DNA of 64,000 nucleotides from an uncultured Prevotella sp. Lineage in GTDB: Bacteria; Bacteroidota; Bacteroidia; Bacteroidales; Bacteroidaceae. This document shows, one piece after another, positions 8,226-15,600 of the stretch (position 1 is the first letter of the stretch; every line of letters begins with the position of its first letter). The stretch covers positions 27,201 through 91,200 of the forward strand of contig UQZX01000011.1 of the NCBI GenBank assembly GCA_900545525.1, read 5' to 3'. The translations under genes were made by a program, and so were the position numbers. The notes below the pieces were generated by a model. That model did not search any database. It was not told the origin of the DNA and saw nothing but the letters and a program-made list of their open reading frames with translations.

Positions 8226-8298
8226 GCATAGCCGGAAAAATAAGTATCCCCTGCCGGCAAAGTTTCACTGCTGACAGGGGATATTTATGAGGCTATGC
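8226..8298. repeat. Large two-part hairpin near the transposon end
   Basis: The outer arms GCATAGCC (8226-8233) and GGCTATGC (8291-8298) enclose inner arms TATCCCCTG (8245-8253) and CAGGGGATA (8275-8283). It could be a terminator, a structured RNA or a recombination/processing site. Its closeness to the element end is the only clue. Confidence 0.6.
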
Positions 8299-8379
8299 CG
8301 TTATAGAATTTCAGATAAGTAATATAGCAATATTGCGAAATATATAAGGAGAATGGAGTTGGTTTAAAAGATTAATTTT

Positions 8380-8389
8380 GTATCTTTGC
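8380..8389. other. Candidate attR core of the conjugative transposon
   Basis: GTATCTTTGC matches the GTANNTTTGC core at which CTnDOT-family integrases recombine. The string also looks like a -7 promoter box (TATCTTTG), but no rightward gene follows within 1.5 kb, which favours the attachment-site reading. The left copy is outside the window. Confidence 0.45.
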
Positions 8390-8496
8390 AATTACTAAGT
8401 CGCTCTTTGATTGTATGCAGAATAAAGCAAAGTGAAGTGTCTTGCTCGTTTCTAAAACGTTACCTGTTAATGAATATTTTCTCGTAACATGCTTAT

Positions 8497-9567
8497 TTAC
8501 AGATAGAAATAGTTTTCATTGTGTCTTGCGAGGTGCCATGTAATATGCTTGGTGATACCGCAACGCTTGGCGACGGCACGGATTCCGGCAAGGCACGTGT
8601 TATAGTGGGGTACGGGGAATATCCTGCCGTCCCCACACAGCCCACGGTATTTGTCGATGATGCGCTTCGCTATGTCGAGCATACGGATGTTGGACACCAC
8701 ACCCGTCTTCTGGCGGTTGATGTTTATCCACTCGTGTTCGTCAAAGTAGGTGCGGATATTCTCTTCCGTCAGGTTGCGCATATCGGCGAACGACAAGCCC
8801 GTGAAGGCGCAGAACAGGTATAAATCACGATATAGTTCTTGCTTCGCATTCTTCAGCTTACCTTCCATCAGCAGGCGGATTTCATCTTTCGTCAGAAAGC
8901 TGCGGGTCGTTTCCTCCTTCTTGATTTCATACTCGCGGAACGGGTCGCGCGTGAGCCACTCATTGTTGATGGCGATGAACACCATCGTCCGAAGCGGGCA
9001 GACATACAGCCACACGGTGTTGGTGCAGCAGTGTTTGTCCGTGCGCAGGAACATTTCAAAATCGGAAATGAAAGCGGGTGTAAGCTCTTTCAGGGCAATG
9101 TCCTTCACATGGTAGCGGACGGTGAGGAACTCTTGCAGGTGCTTGTAAACGATCTTGTACTTGTCAAACGTGCCTTTGGCTTTCATGCCTGCCTCCACCT
9201 GCTTGGCATAGTCCTCGTTGTGTTGCCGGAACACCTGCAACAGCGTGTGGTAGCGGTGTTCCAGTCCGAGAAAGGCGTTTTTCACCTTTTCCGCAGTGAC
9301 GAAGTTGTCACGCTCCATGATTTCCTGATAGTGCTTGTTGATGCGTACGCGCATCTTGTCGAGCATACGGTTCGTTTCGAGTGCAGCCGTGCTTCTGCCC
9401 GTGACACGTCCTCCTTTGGTATCCCACAGCTTGGGATCGACGGTCAGTTTGCAGCTGAACTGTGTCTGGCTTCCGTCCACCGTGATACGTCCCATGACGG
9501 GTACTGTCCCGTCCTTTTTCACTACCTGACGTTTGAGGTAGTAGATTACTGAAAATGTACTCTTCAT
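8497..9567 (-). pseudogene. Tyrosine recombinase (integrase), truncated in its catalytic domain
   Basis: From the ATG at 9567 (MKSTFSVIYYLKRQ) the frame follows a Bacteroidales integrase. It shows an N-terminal Arm-like domain, the SAM-like core-binding domain, the Arg I region (LYLFCAFTGLSFADMRNL) and the catalytic Lys strand (NINRQKTGVV). It breaks immediately after HxxRH in ITWHLARH and ends 8 residues later (NENYFYL). The second His/Trp box and the Tyr nucleophile are missing, so it should be inactive. A TTG 24 bp upstream is a poorer start. A -7 box for this gene is at 9589-9596. It is probably the remains of another element next to the conjugative transposon. Confidence 0.8.
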
Positions 9568-9588
9568 CGTCCTTAATTTTTTTAGGTT

Positions 9589-9596
9589 CAAAATTA
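9589..9596 (-). promoter_or_regulatory. -7 promoter box of the truncated recombinase gene
   Basis: Read leftward it is TAATTTTG, matching TAnnTTTG, and it lies 22 bp before the ATG at 9567. Confidence 0.5.
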
Positions 9597-9880
9597 GTCG
9601 GTGAAGAATCCTTCGTCGGTACGCAAAACACGGAGGAACGGCGCAATCTTTTTCCGTAACCGGATTTGTTTCGTGAGTTGTTAGTAACTCACTATATCAC
9701 AATGCCTTGTTTTGCCATTCGTACTCATTTTGTTACCTATATGGTGTGGTTACGAACAAGTAACGTAGCGACGTCTTGACTTGGCTTCGGCAAGGATTAT
9801 GGTGGCGTTGGAGATAATCGGCAGCTTAAATGAAACCTCTGTAAATCAATTCTATTACTTCATTCTTCCGTATTCCACTT
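9597..9880. other. Non-coding region upstream of the truncated recombinase
   Basis: No gene is seen. It contains the palindrome GTGAGTT-N6-AACTCAC (9673-9692) and GTTAC repeats (9732-9736; 9749-9753 paired with GTAAC at 9760-9764). These could be arm-type binding or attachment sites of the adjacent recombinase, by position only. Confidence 0.45.
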
Positions 9881-9888
9881 TTTTGTAG

Positions 9889-9896
9889 TAACTTTG
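9889..9896 (+). promoter_or_regulatory. -7 promoter box of ilvA
   Basis: TAACTTTG matches the Bacteroidetes -7 consensus, 23 bp before the ilvA ATG. No strong -33 box is seen. Confidence 0.5.
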
Positions 9897-9919
9897 TGTA
9901 AACAAAAAAACATTATGCT

Positions 9920-11113
9920 ATGTTGAACTTAGACAATTTTTACAAGGCGCGCTACGTATTGAAGAGTGCCATACACAAGACTGACCTTGTACATGCCGTG
10001 AAAATAAATCCGGAATGCGACGTATACCTTAAGCCTGAGAACCTGCAGAACACAGGTTCGTTCAAAATACGCGGGGCATACTACAAGATTTCACAGCTTA
10101 CAGACGAAGAAAAGGCAAAGGGGGTTATCGCATGTTCTGCGGGAAACCATGCACAGGGCGTGGCTTTGGGTGCGGCAGCCCACGGCATCAAGGCACTTAT
10201 ATGCCTGCCTGAAGGCGCACCGATAAGCAAGATTGAGGCTACACGCAGTTATGGTGCGGACATCTGCCTTGTGCCGGGTGTATACGATGACGCATATAAG
10301 AAGGCACTTCAGCTGAAAGATGAAAAAGGATACACATTTATACACCCGTTCGACGACGAGAACGTGATTGCCGGACAGGGCACCATCGGTCTCGAACTGC
10401 TCGACCAGCTGCCCGATGTAGAAGCAGTCGTGGCATCAGTTGGCGGAGGCGGACTGATAAGCGGCATCGCCTTTGCCATAAAATCGCTTAATCCCAATGT
10501 AAAGGTATATGGAGTACAGGCGGCAGGCGCGGCAAGCATGGTAAGCAGTCTGGAGGCAGACAAGCGGGTGACACTTCCCTCGGTATCGACAATTGCAGAC
10601 GGAATTGCCGTGAAAGAACCGGGCTCGCTGACATACGAGGCTTGCAAAAAATATGTTGACGGCATTGTTACTGTTACTGAAGACGAGATATGCGGCGCCA
10701 TCCTGCACCTGCTTGAAAAGGAGAAAGTTGTGGCAGAGGGTGCCGGAGCGGCAAGCGTTGCGGCCGTGATGTACAACAAGGTGCCTGTAAAAGGCAAGAA
10801 AACAATATGCGTGGTCAGCGGAGGAAACATAGACGTAACTATTCTGCACCGTGTAATTAAACGGGGACTTGCCAAAAGCGGGCGTGTCAGCGTGATAAAC
10901 GTTGAACTGGACGACCAGCCCGGCAAGCTCGGCGAGGTTGCATCGGTCATTGCAGGATGCGGAGGAAACATCAGCAGCGTGCGTCATGAGCGTGGCGGAG
11001 GCAGCGAAAAGATAAACGCATGTATTTGCCGCATCGTATGCGAGACAAGAAACGAAGAGCATGTGAAGGAAATCAACACGGCACTTATCAACAAAGGATT
11101 TAAACTTATATAA
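9920..11113 (+). CDS. ilvA: Threonine ammonia-lyase with C-terminal ACT domain
   Basis: This 397-residue PLP enzyme converts threonine to 2-oxobutanoate and ammonia, the first step towards isoleucine. The Schiff-base lysine is K49 in TGSFKIRGAY; the PLP phosphate-binding glycine loop is VGGGGLISG near residue 175. A single ACT-type regulatory domain (about 325-397, SVINVELDDQPGKLGEVASV) is attached. This is shorter than the roughly 515-residue E. coli IlvA with two ACT-like repeats and resembles the 400-residue form common in Bacteroidota and in catabolic TdcB-like enzymes. ridA follows after 11 bp, which fits because RidA removes the reactive enamine product. Confidence 0.9.
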   Translation: MLNLDNFYKARYVLKSAIHKTDLVHAVKINPECDVYLKPENLQNTGSFKIRGAYYKISQLTDEEKAKGVIACSAGNHAQGVALGAAAHGIKALICLPEGAPISKIEATRSYGADICLVPGVYDDAYKKALQLKDEKGYTFIHPFDDENVIAGQGTIGLELLDQLPDVEAVVASVGGGGLISGIAFAIKSLNPNVKVYGVQAAGAASMVSSLEADKRVTLPSVSTIADGIAVKEPGSLTYEACKKYVDGIVTVTEDEICGAILHLLEKEKVVAEGAGAASVAAVMYNKVPVKGKKTICVVSGGNIDVTILHRVIKRGLAKSGRVSVINVELDDQPGKLGEVASVIAGCGGNISSVRHERGGGSEKINACICRIVCETRNEEHVKEINTALINKGFKLI

Positions 11114-11124
11114 ATATATTGATT

Positions 11125-11499
11125 ATGAAAGCATTACACACAAACAACGCACCGGCTGCAATAGGTCCTTACAGCCAGGCAATAGAAGTAAACGGTTTTG
11201 TATTTGCATCGGGACAGATACCCATCAACCCCGCAACAGGCGAAATCGTAGAGGGTGGCATAAAGGAGCAGACACGTCAGGCTCTTACCAATGCTTCAAA
11301 GATTATGGAAGAAGCGGGGCTTTCTCTTGCAGATGTTATAAAGACAACGGTATTTATGGCTGATATGAACGACTTCGCCGCAATGAACGAGGTTTATGCA
11401 ACATTCTTTAAAGAGCCGTTCCCCGCACGTTCGGCAGTTGCAGTAAAGACGCTTCCAAAAAACGTGCTGGTTGAAGTTGAGTGCATCGCTGCAAAATAA
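11125..11499 (+). CDS. ridA: RidA family 2-iminobutanoate/2-iminopropanoate deaminase
   Basis: From the ATG at 11125 the protein has 124 residues, the usual RidA size. It shows the signature blocks NAPAAIGPYSQAIEVNGFVFASGQIP, the conserved arginine in PFPARSAVAV (substrate carboxylate binding), and the terminal VEVECIA. It hydrolyses the enamine/imine released by threonine dehydratase. The location 11 bp behind ilvA supports a two-gene operon. Confidence 0.95.
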   Translation: MKALHTNNAPAAIGPYSQAIEVNGFVFASGQIPINPATGEIVEGGIKEQTRQALTNASKIMEEAGLSLADVIKTTVFMADMNDFAAMNEVYATFFKEPFPARSAVAVKTLPKNVLVEVECIAAK

Positions 11500-11516
11500 T
11501 AGCTTGTAAACACGAT

Positions 11517-11578
11517 AAAGGGGTGTGTCAAAATATAGTTCTTTCAACCTGTAGGTACATATTTTGACACACCCCTTT
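11517..11578. terminator. Long perfect inverted repeat between convergent genes
   Basis: A 20-bp perfect stem (11517-11536 with 11559-11578, beginning AAAGGGGTGTGTC) closes a 22-nt loop between ridA and the leftward lipoprotein gene. It should terminate transcription from both sides. The interior resembles the sequence at 32957-32996, so it may also belong to a dispersed repeat family. Confidence 0.85.
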
Positions 11579-11596
11579 GTCATATTTCCTCCCTCC

Positions 11597-12394
11597 CTAC
11601 TCTACCATATCTAAAGCCGGAACCTTCAACAGCTCCTTTGCCCTGTCATAAGGTATAATAACTGTCGGCGTGCCTGCTGCATACGGAGCAATCTCATACT
11701 GACCGTAAACAAGCATTATGCCATCCTTGGTGAAATATGGCGCATTTTGTGGCAATGGGATATATGAAGATGCAACCGAATTCAACAAACAAGCTTTAAG
11801 TTCTTCATCGGTTTTCACATTGAAATATTTCTTCAGACCGTCATAAACAATTTCAGTATATTTCTCTGTAAACTTACTATTGAATATTTCCATGCCGAAG
11901 CGCCTGCCGTCCGACTTACGGAATGTAGTGCCCGATGTGAATGTCATGGGATGTGCACCGCCGGTAAAGATTGATATAACGGTGGTATATGTCACCAGCT
12001 TGTCTGTCTCGTAGACCTTGCGTATGTCTGCATAATACGAGTATGGCAAGGCTGATGTGCCGGGAACTTCCGCAGCCATCTTGCTCATGGCGTCATACTG
12101 CTCGTTTCCGTACCATGCGAGAAGCGAGTCCATATTTGCATATCCGCCCTTATACGAGCCGCCAAGTTCTTCGCTGATAAATTCTTTCAGCACATCGCCG
12201 AGCTGCCCGTCGCCCATAACCGGCGCATCGACTGTGATATTACACTCGGCAAGTGTGTCTTTTTTCACATAACTGATGCTGTCTGTCCTGAATTCATTAG
12301 TCCCGCTTGTCTTATCTGCACACGATGCTGACAACAAACCGACGGACCCAGGCAATGCCATTGCAAAAAACGCTGCTAAAAATCTTGTTCTCAT
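11597..12394 (-). CDS. DUF3298-type (RsiV-like) lipoprotein
   Basis: This 265-residue protein begins with a lipoprotein signal (GLLSASCADK, Cys near residue 26). It then shows the DUF4163/DUF3298 arrangement: a beta-rich N-terminal part, YADIRKVYETDKLVTYTTVISIFTGGAHPM, and a C-terminal FTKDGIMLVYGQYEIAPYAAG strand. Proteins of this fold include the extracytoplasmic part of RsiV, a lysozyme-binding anti-sigma factor. No sigma factor gene is adjacent here, so its partner is unknown. It is likely anchored in the outer or inner membrane facing the periplasm. Confidence 0.75.
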   Translation of the reverse strand: MRTRFLAAFFAMALPGSVGLLSASCADKTSGTNEFRTDSISYVKKDTLAECNITVDAPVMGDGQLGDVLKEFISEELGGSYKGGYANMDSLLAWYGNEQYDAMSKMAAEVPGTSALPYSYYADIRKVYETDKLVTYTTVISIFTGGAHPMTFTSGTTFRKSDGRRFGMEIFNSKFTEKYTEIVYDGLKKYFNVKTDEELKACLLNSVASSYIPLPQNAPYFTKDGIMLVYGQYEIAPYAAGTPTVIIPYDRAKELLKVPALDMVE

Positions 12395-12438
12395 CGTTTT
12401 AATATTAATTGGTTACTCTATATATTTCTACAAACAGA

Positions 12439-12509
12439 AAAGACTTATTTCTGTATTTGTCCGCAAATATCACAACGTATAAAACGGATAAAAACAGAAA
12501 TAAGTCTTT
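12439..12509. terminator. Inverted repeat between pgk and the DUF3298 gene
   Basis: AAAGACTTATTTCTGT (12439-12454) pairs perfectly with 12494-12509. It lies 50 bp beyond the pgk stop in the direction of pgk transcription and is probably its terminator. The loop includes TATTTGTCCG, a string also found in the inverted repeat at 33001-33010. Confidence 0.65.
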
Positions 12510-12559
12510 CTTGTGTATTGGTACTGTTCGTCTTTCAACGATACACCTTACCAATGTTA

Positions 12560-13804
12560 TCAGCCTATGGCAGCCACACCGGGAAGAACCTTTCCCTCTA
12601 TTGCCTCAAGAAGGGCACCGCCACCTGTGGATATATAAGACACTTTGTCTGCCATGCCGAACTTGTTGATACATGCAACAGAGTCGCCACCGCCGATAAG
12701 CGAGAAAGCACCGTTTGCCGTAGCCTCGGCAATAGCGTCGGCAATAGCCTTTGAACCTCCGGTGAAGTTGTCAAACTCGAAAACGCCGGCGGGACCGTTC
12801 CAAAGAATTGTCTTTGCATCCTTGATTGCTTCCTTGAAAAGCTCGCGTGTCTTCGGACCTGCATCCATACCCTCAAGCTCGTCGGGAATGTTGTTTGCAT
12901 CGCAGACCTGCGTGTTTGCATCGTTAGAGAAAGCATCGGCAGCAATGCAGTCTACGCCGAGAACAAGGTTTACACCGTTTTCCTTTGCCTTCTTGATGAT
13001 GTCAAGAGCCAGGTCGAGCTTGTCATTCTCGCAAAGAGACTTTCCAATCTTTCCGCCCTGTGCCTTAGCAAATGTATATGTCATACCGCCGCAGAGGATA
13101 AGATTGTCTACCTTTCCGAGCAGGTTCTCGATAATGCCAATCTTGGTAGAAACTTTCGAACCGCCCATGATTGCCGTAAACGGACGCTTGATATTGTTGA
13201 GGACGTTGTCCACAGCCATTACTTCTTTCTCCATAAGATAGCCCAGCATGCGGCTGTCAGCATCGAAATATGCATCGATGACAGCAGTCGAGGCATGCTT
13301 GCGGTGTGCCGTTCCGAAAGCGTCCATCACGTAGCAGTCTGCATAAGAAGCAAGCTTCTTTGCAAACTCCTTCTGACTTTTCTTCATCGCCTCCTTGGCT
13401 TCATCATATTCGGGAGTACCTTTCTCAACGCCTACGGGCTTGCCCTCTTCCTCCGGATAGAAACGCAGGTTCTCAAGCAAGAGAGCCTCTCCTGCCTTCA
13501 GCGCGGCAGCCTCGTTGTCTGCATTGGCGCAGTCGGGAGCAAACTTAACCTCTACTCCAAGATGCTCTGACACCTTTGAAACTATCTGGCTTAGAGACAT
13601 CTTCGGATTAACCTTGCCCTTCGGCTTGCCCATGTGGCTCATCATTATGACACTTCCACCGTCGCCAAGGATTTTCTTCAGCGTAGGAAGAGCACCGCGG
13701 ATACGGGTATCGTCCGTTACATTTCCATTTTCATCCAATGGAACATTAAAGTCTACACGTACAATTGCCTTCTTGCCGGCAAAGTTAAATTGGTCGATTT
13801 TCAT
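12560..13804 (-). CDS. pgk: Phosphoglycerate kinase
   Basis: The protein has 414 residues from the ATG at 13804 (MKIDQFNFAGKKAIVRVDFNVP); upstream in-frame codons are not conserved. It has the substrate-binding signature RVDFNVPLD, MMSHMGKPKG, the central hinge, the nucleotide site (GPAGVFEFDNFTGGSKAIADA) and the C-terminal GGGDSVACINKFG. It makes ATP and 3-phosphoglycerate from 1,3-bisphosphoglycerate in glycolysis. It is a stand-alone gene with a TAACTTTG -7 box 46 bp upstream. Confidence 0.97.
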   Translation of the reverse strand: MKIDQFNFAGKKAIVRVDFNVPLDENGNVTDDTRIRGALPTLKKILGDGGSVIMMSHMGKPKGKVNPKMSLSQIVSKVSEHLGVEVKFAPDCANADNEAAALKAGEALLLENLRFYPEEEGKPVGVEKGTPEYDEAKEAMKKSQKEFAKKLASYADCYVMDAFGTAHRKHASTAVIDAYFDADSRMLGYLMEKEVMAVDNVLNNIKRPFTAIMGGSKVSTKIGIIENLLGKVDNLILCGGMTYTFAKAQGGKIGKSLCENDKLDLALDIIKKAKENGVNLVLGVDCIAADAFSNDANTQVCDANNIPDELEGMDAGPKTRELFKEAIKDAKTILWNGPAGVFEFDNFTGGSKAIADAIAEATANGAFSLIGGGDSVACINKFGMADKVSYISTGGGALLEAIEGKVLPGVAAIG

Positions 13805-13849
13805 ATTTCTTTTTATTTTAAAAGTGTTAATACCTCTATCAAAACGGCG

Positions 13850-13857
13850 CAAAGTTA
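13850..13857 (-). promoter_or_regulatory. -7 promoter box of pgk
   Basis: Read leftward it is TAACTTTG, matching TAnnTTTG, and it sits 45 bp before the pgk ATG. No clear -33 box is found at the usual spacing. Confidence 0.5.
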
Positions 13858-14060
13858 CGACTTTTTGCAGACAAATATCTTACGCCACATGATTATTTTA
13901 TTATTTTTGACATGTAAACGGGGTAAATGCCATATCGGGGTTACAATTCTAAATATGAACGATGCAGATTGGTCAGGCTTTGGTTTGCTTTATACGATAA
14001 TGCCATATACACAGGTTATCCAGACTTTGAGAAATCATATTAACATATAATTAAAGACCT

Positions 14061-15059
14061 ATGCTTAAATTTACTATCAGGCTTAAACTGACATTCTCGC
14101 TCAACAAGAAGAAAAAGCGCGGCAGTCTTACCGACATAAAGCCACGGCAGGGATTTCTTCTCTTCATAGACCGCGAGACGGAACGGCTGAGCAAACAGCG
14201 CAAACCGAGCACATGCAGCAACTATATGACGGCACGCCGGTCACTTGCAACGTTTCTTGGCGGAGAGGATATCGCCATTGAACGGGTTTCACCCACACTG
14301 ATCGAAAAATACTCGTCATGGCTTTCCGCCCGCGGCGTATGCTCCAACACCATATCATGCTACATGCGTTCGCTGCGTTTTATGTACAACACAGCCGTGA
14401 AGAGAAAGCGTACAAGACAGCAATATCCGTTCAGGAATGTGTTCACCGGCAACGAGAAAACGCGCAAGAGGGCACTTACCAAAGACGAGATGAAACGAAT
14501 TGAAGAGATAAAGCCTGCCGACGGCACATTCATATCACTGGCACGAGACATCTTCATGTTCAGTTTCTACGCCATGGGGATGCCGTTCACAGACATTGCC
14601 GCCCTGAAAAAATCACAGATAAGCAACGGGATGATAACCTATCGGCGCCAGAAGACGGGACAAGAGGTGAAGGTTGGCATTGAGCCGTGCATGACAAAAA
14701 TAATAAAAAAGTACAGCCGTGAAGACAGCGAGTATGTTTTCCCCTTGCACAACGGCATGCACGGAACGGCACATCGGGCTTATGAAAAACTGCTGAACTG
14801 GTATAACCGCGCACTGAATGCCGTGGCTGAACAGGCTGGCATACGAGGCAAGCTGACATCATACGTGGCACGCCACACGTGGGCAAGCATGGCATACCAT
14901 AACAACGTGCCGCTCAACGTGATATCACAAGCCATGGGACATGCCACACCACGCACCACCTTAATATATATAAAGGAACTCGACGACCGTATTATAATGA
15001 AGGCAAACAGAAAAATTCTTAATAAAATAAACGGAAAAACCTCTGTGCAAGAACTGTAA
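14061..15059 (+). CDS. Tyrosine recombinase, candidate DNA invertase of the adjacent switch
   Basis: This 332-residue site-specific recombinase has a SAM-like core-binding domain at about 30-125 and a catalytic domain at about 135-325. Visible active-site positions are K198 (YRRQKTGQ), R271 and H272 in SYVARHTWAS, H294 in AMGHATPRTT, and the nucleophile Y303 (TTLIYIKEL). The Arg I position, usually R in the family's FYxRGMxF motif, is Met172 (FYAMGMPF). IntDOT also lacks Arg I, so activity is still plausible. The last codons lie inside a 14-bp inverted repeat. Flipping the downstream segment would keep the frame and change only the C-terminus from QEL to QEVRA. Bacteroidales promoter invertases are often encoded beside their targets. 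Confidence 0.85.
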   Translation: MLKFTIRLKLTFSLNKKKKRGSLTDIKPRQGFLLFIDRETERLSKQRKPSTCSNYMTARRSLATFLGGEDIAIERVSPTLIEKYSSWLSARGVCSNTISCYMRSLRFMYNTAVKRKRTRQQYPFRNVFTGNEKTRKRALTKDEMKRIEEIKPADGTFISLARDIFMFSFYAMGMPFTDIAALKKSQISNGMITYRRQKTGQEVKVGIEPCMTKIIKKYSREDSEYVFPLHNGMHGTAHRAYEKLLNWYNRALNAVAEQAGIRGKLTSYVARHTWASMAYHNNVPLNVISQAMGHATPRTTLIYIKELDDRIIMKANRKILNKINGKTSVQEL

Positions 15060-15247
15060 CACAAAAAATAAAATGTCGCTGCAAATGTACTAACAATAAG
15101 CTAAACCTGCAAATATTTTCCAATAAAAATACTGCGTCTTTACACCTAAGCACATTTAACCGCACATCACAAAAACACATATTCCACACATTTAAACCTT
15201 TAGGACACAACACCTTACGTTCATGCCCGCACCTCTTGCACAGAGGT
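15039..15247. repeat. Candidate invertible promoter segment bounded by 14-bp inverted repeats
   Basis: ACCTCTGTGCAAGA (15039-15052) recurs as its exact reverse complement at 15234-15247, with partial identity just outside and inside the core. The 181 bp between them hold a consensus promoter directed leftward (15082-15113). The rightward operon that begins at 15601 has no TAnnTTTG box in its leader (15248-15600). Inversion would aim the promoter at that operon. The neighbouring tyrosine recombinase is the natural candidate enzyme. The present orientation would be OFF. Confidence 0.7.
15082..15113 (-). promoter_or_regulatory. Promoter inside the invertible segment, presently pointing left
   Basis: Read leftward, TTTG (15110-15113), a 20-bp spacer and TACATTTG (15082-15089) form a full Bacteroidetes promoter. 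As oriented, it would transcribe antisense to the 3' end of the recombinase gene. After inversion its -7 box would fall at 15197-15204 and read towards the surface-protein operon. Confidence 0.7.
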
Positions 15248-15600
15248 GTCTGCCTGCATGGGTCCCAAACATGCCGATAACGGCGTTCCGCCCCCCGGAA
15301 TACCAATATTGCCATCGGTATGAGGGCTTCACAGAACTGGCACAATAGCTTTCTTATATCCCGTCTGCGAAGACTGGTTGTTGGAAATAATTACTTGATT
15401 ATACTATTTTTCCGGACATCGGAGTCGTGAGACTGCGGTGTCTTTTAACAATGAAAACAGTAGCAAGGAGGTCTGTGCCGACAGCATCCATGGACACTCT
15501 GACTCCGCCTTGCGAACGACATATAAACCAATAACAGAATAAGCATTATTGTGGTGTGGAGTACATGATAAACTGAATAGAATATATGAACATATTTATT
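15248..15600 (+). other. Untranslated leader between the invertible segment and the operon
   Basis: About 350 bp without a gene and, notably, without any TTTG on the forward strand, so no standard promoter is visible. The right inverted repeat is itself a small hairpin (CACCTCT at 15230-15236 with AGAGGTG at 15242-15248). No riboswitch is recognised. Confidence 0.5.

Larger units (their letters stand above)
1..8389. mobile_element. Right-hand part of a CTnDOT-type conjugative transposon (left end outside window)
   Basis: A rightward run of Bacteroides-type transfer genes in canonical order (traK end, L, M, N, O, Q) is followed by a leftward accessory block (DUF3873, small proteins, PcfJ-like, PcfK-like, small membrane protein), the usual content of this element family. 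The right edge is placed at GTATCTTTGC (8380-8389), which fits the published CTnDOT crossover core GTANNTTTGC. The same string also resembles a Bacteroidetes -7 promoter element, so the boundary is an inference. An alternative edge is the 9-bp repeat near 8521-8529. The primase gene traP, expected between traO and traQ, is absent. Confidence 0.75.
8060..8496. other. Non-coding right end of the conjugative transposon
   Basis: No gene is seen. The stretch holds a large compound hairpin (8226-8298), the candidate attachment core GTATCTTTGC (8380-8389), and one copy of a 9-bp string GTGTCTTGC (8437-8445). That string recurs at 8521-8529, exactly where the truncated recombinase departs from its family. 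Confidence 0.6.

Noticed and set aside
15019..15345. A 108-codon leftward frame with several Cys residues across the invertible segment
   Set aside because: It overlaps the recombinase end and the inverted repeats, has no domain, an odd composition and would be broken by inversion. It is best seen as chance.
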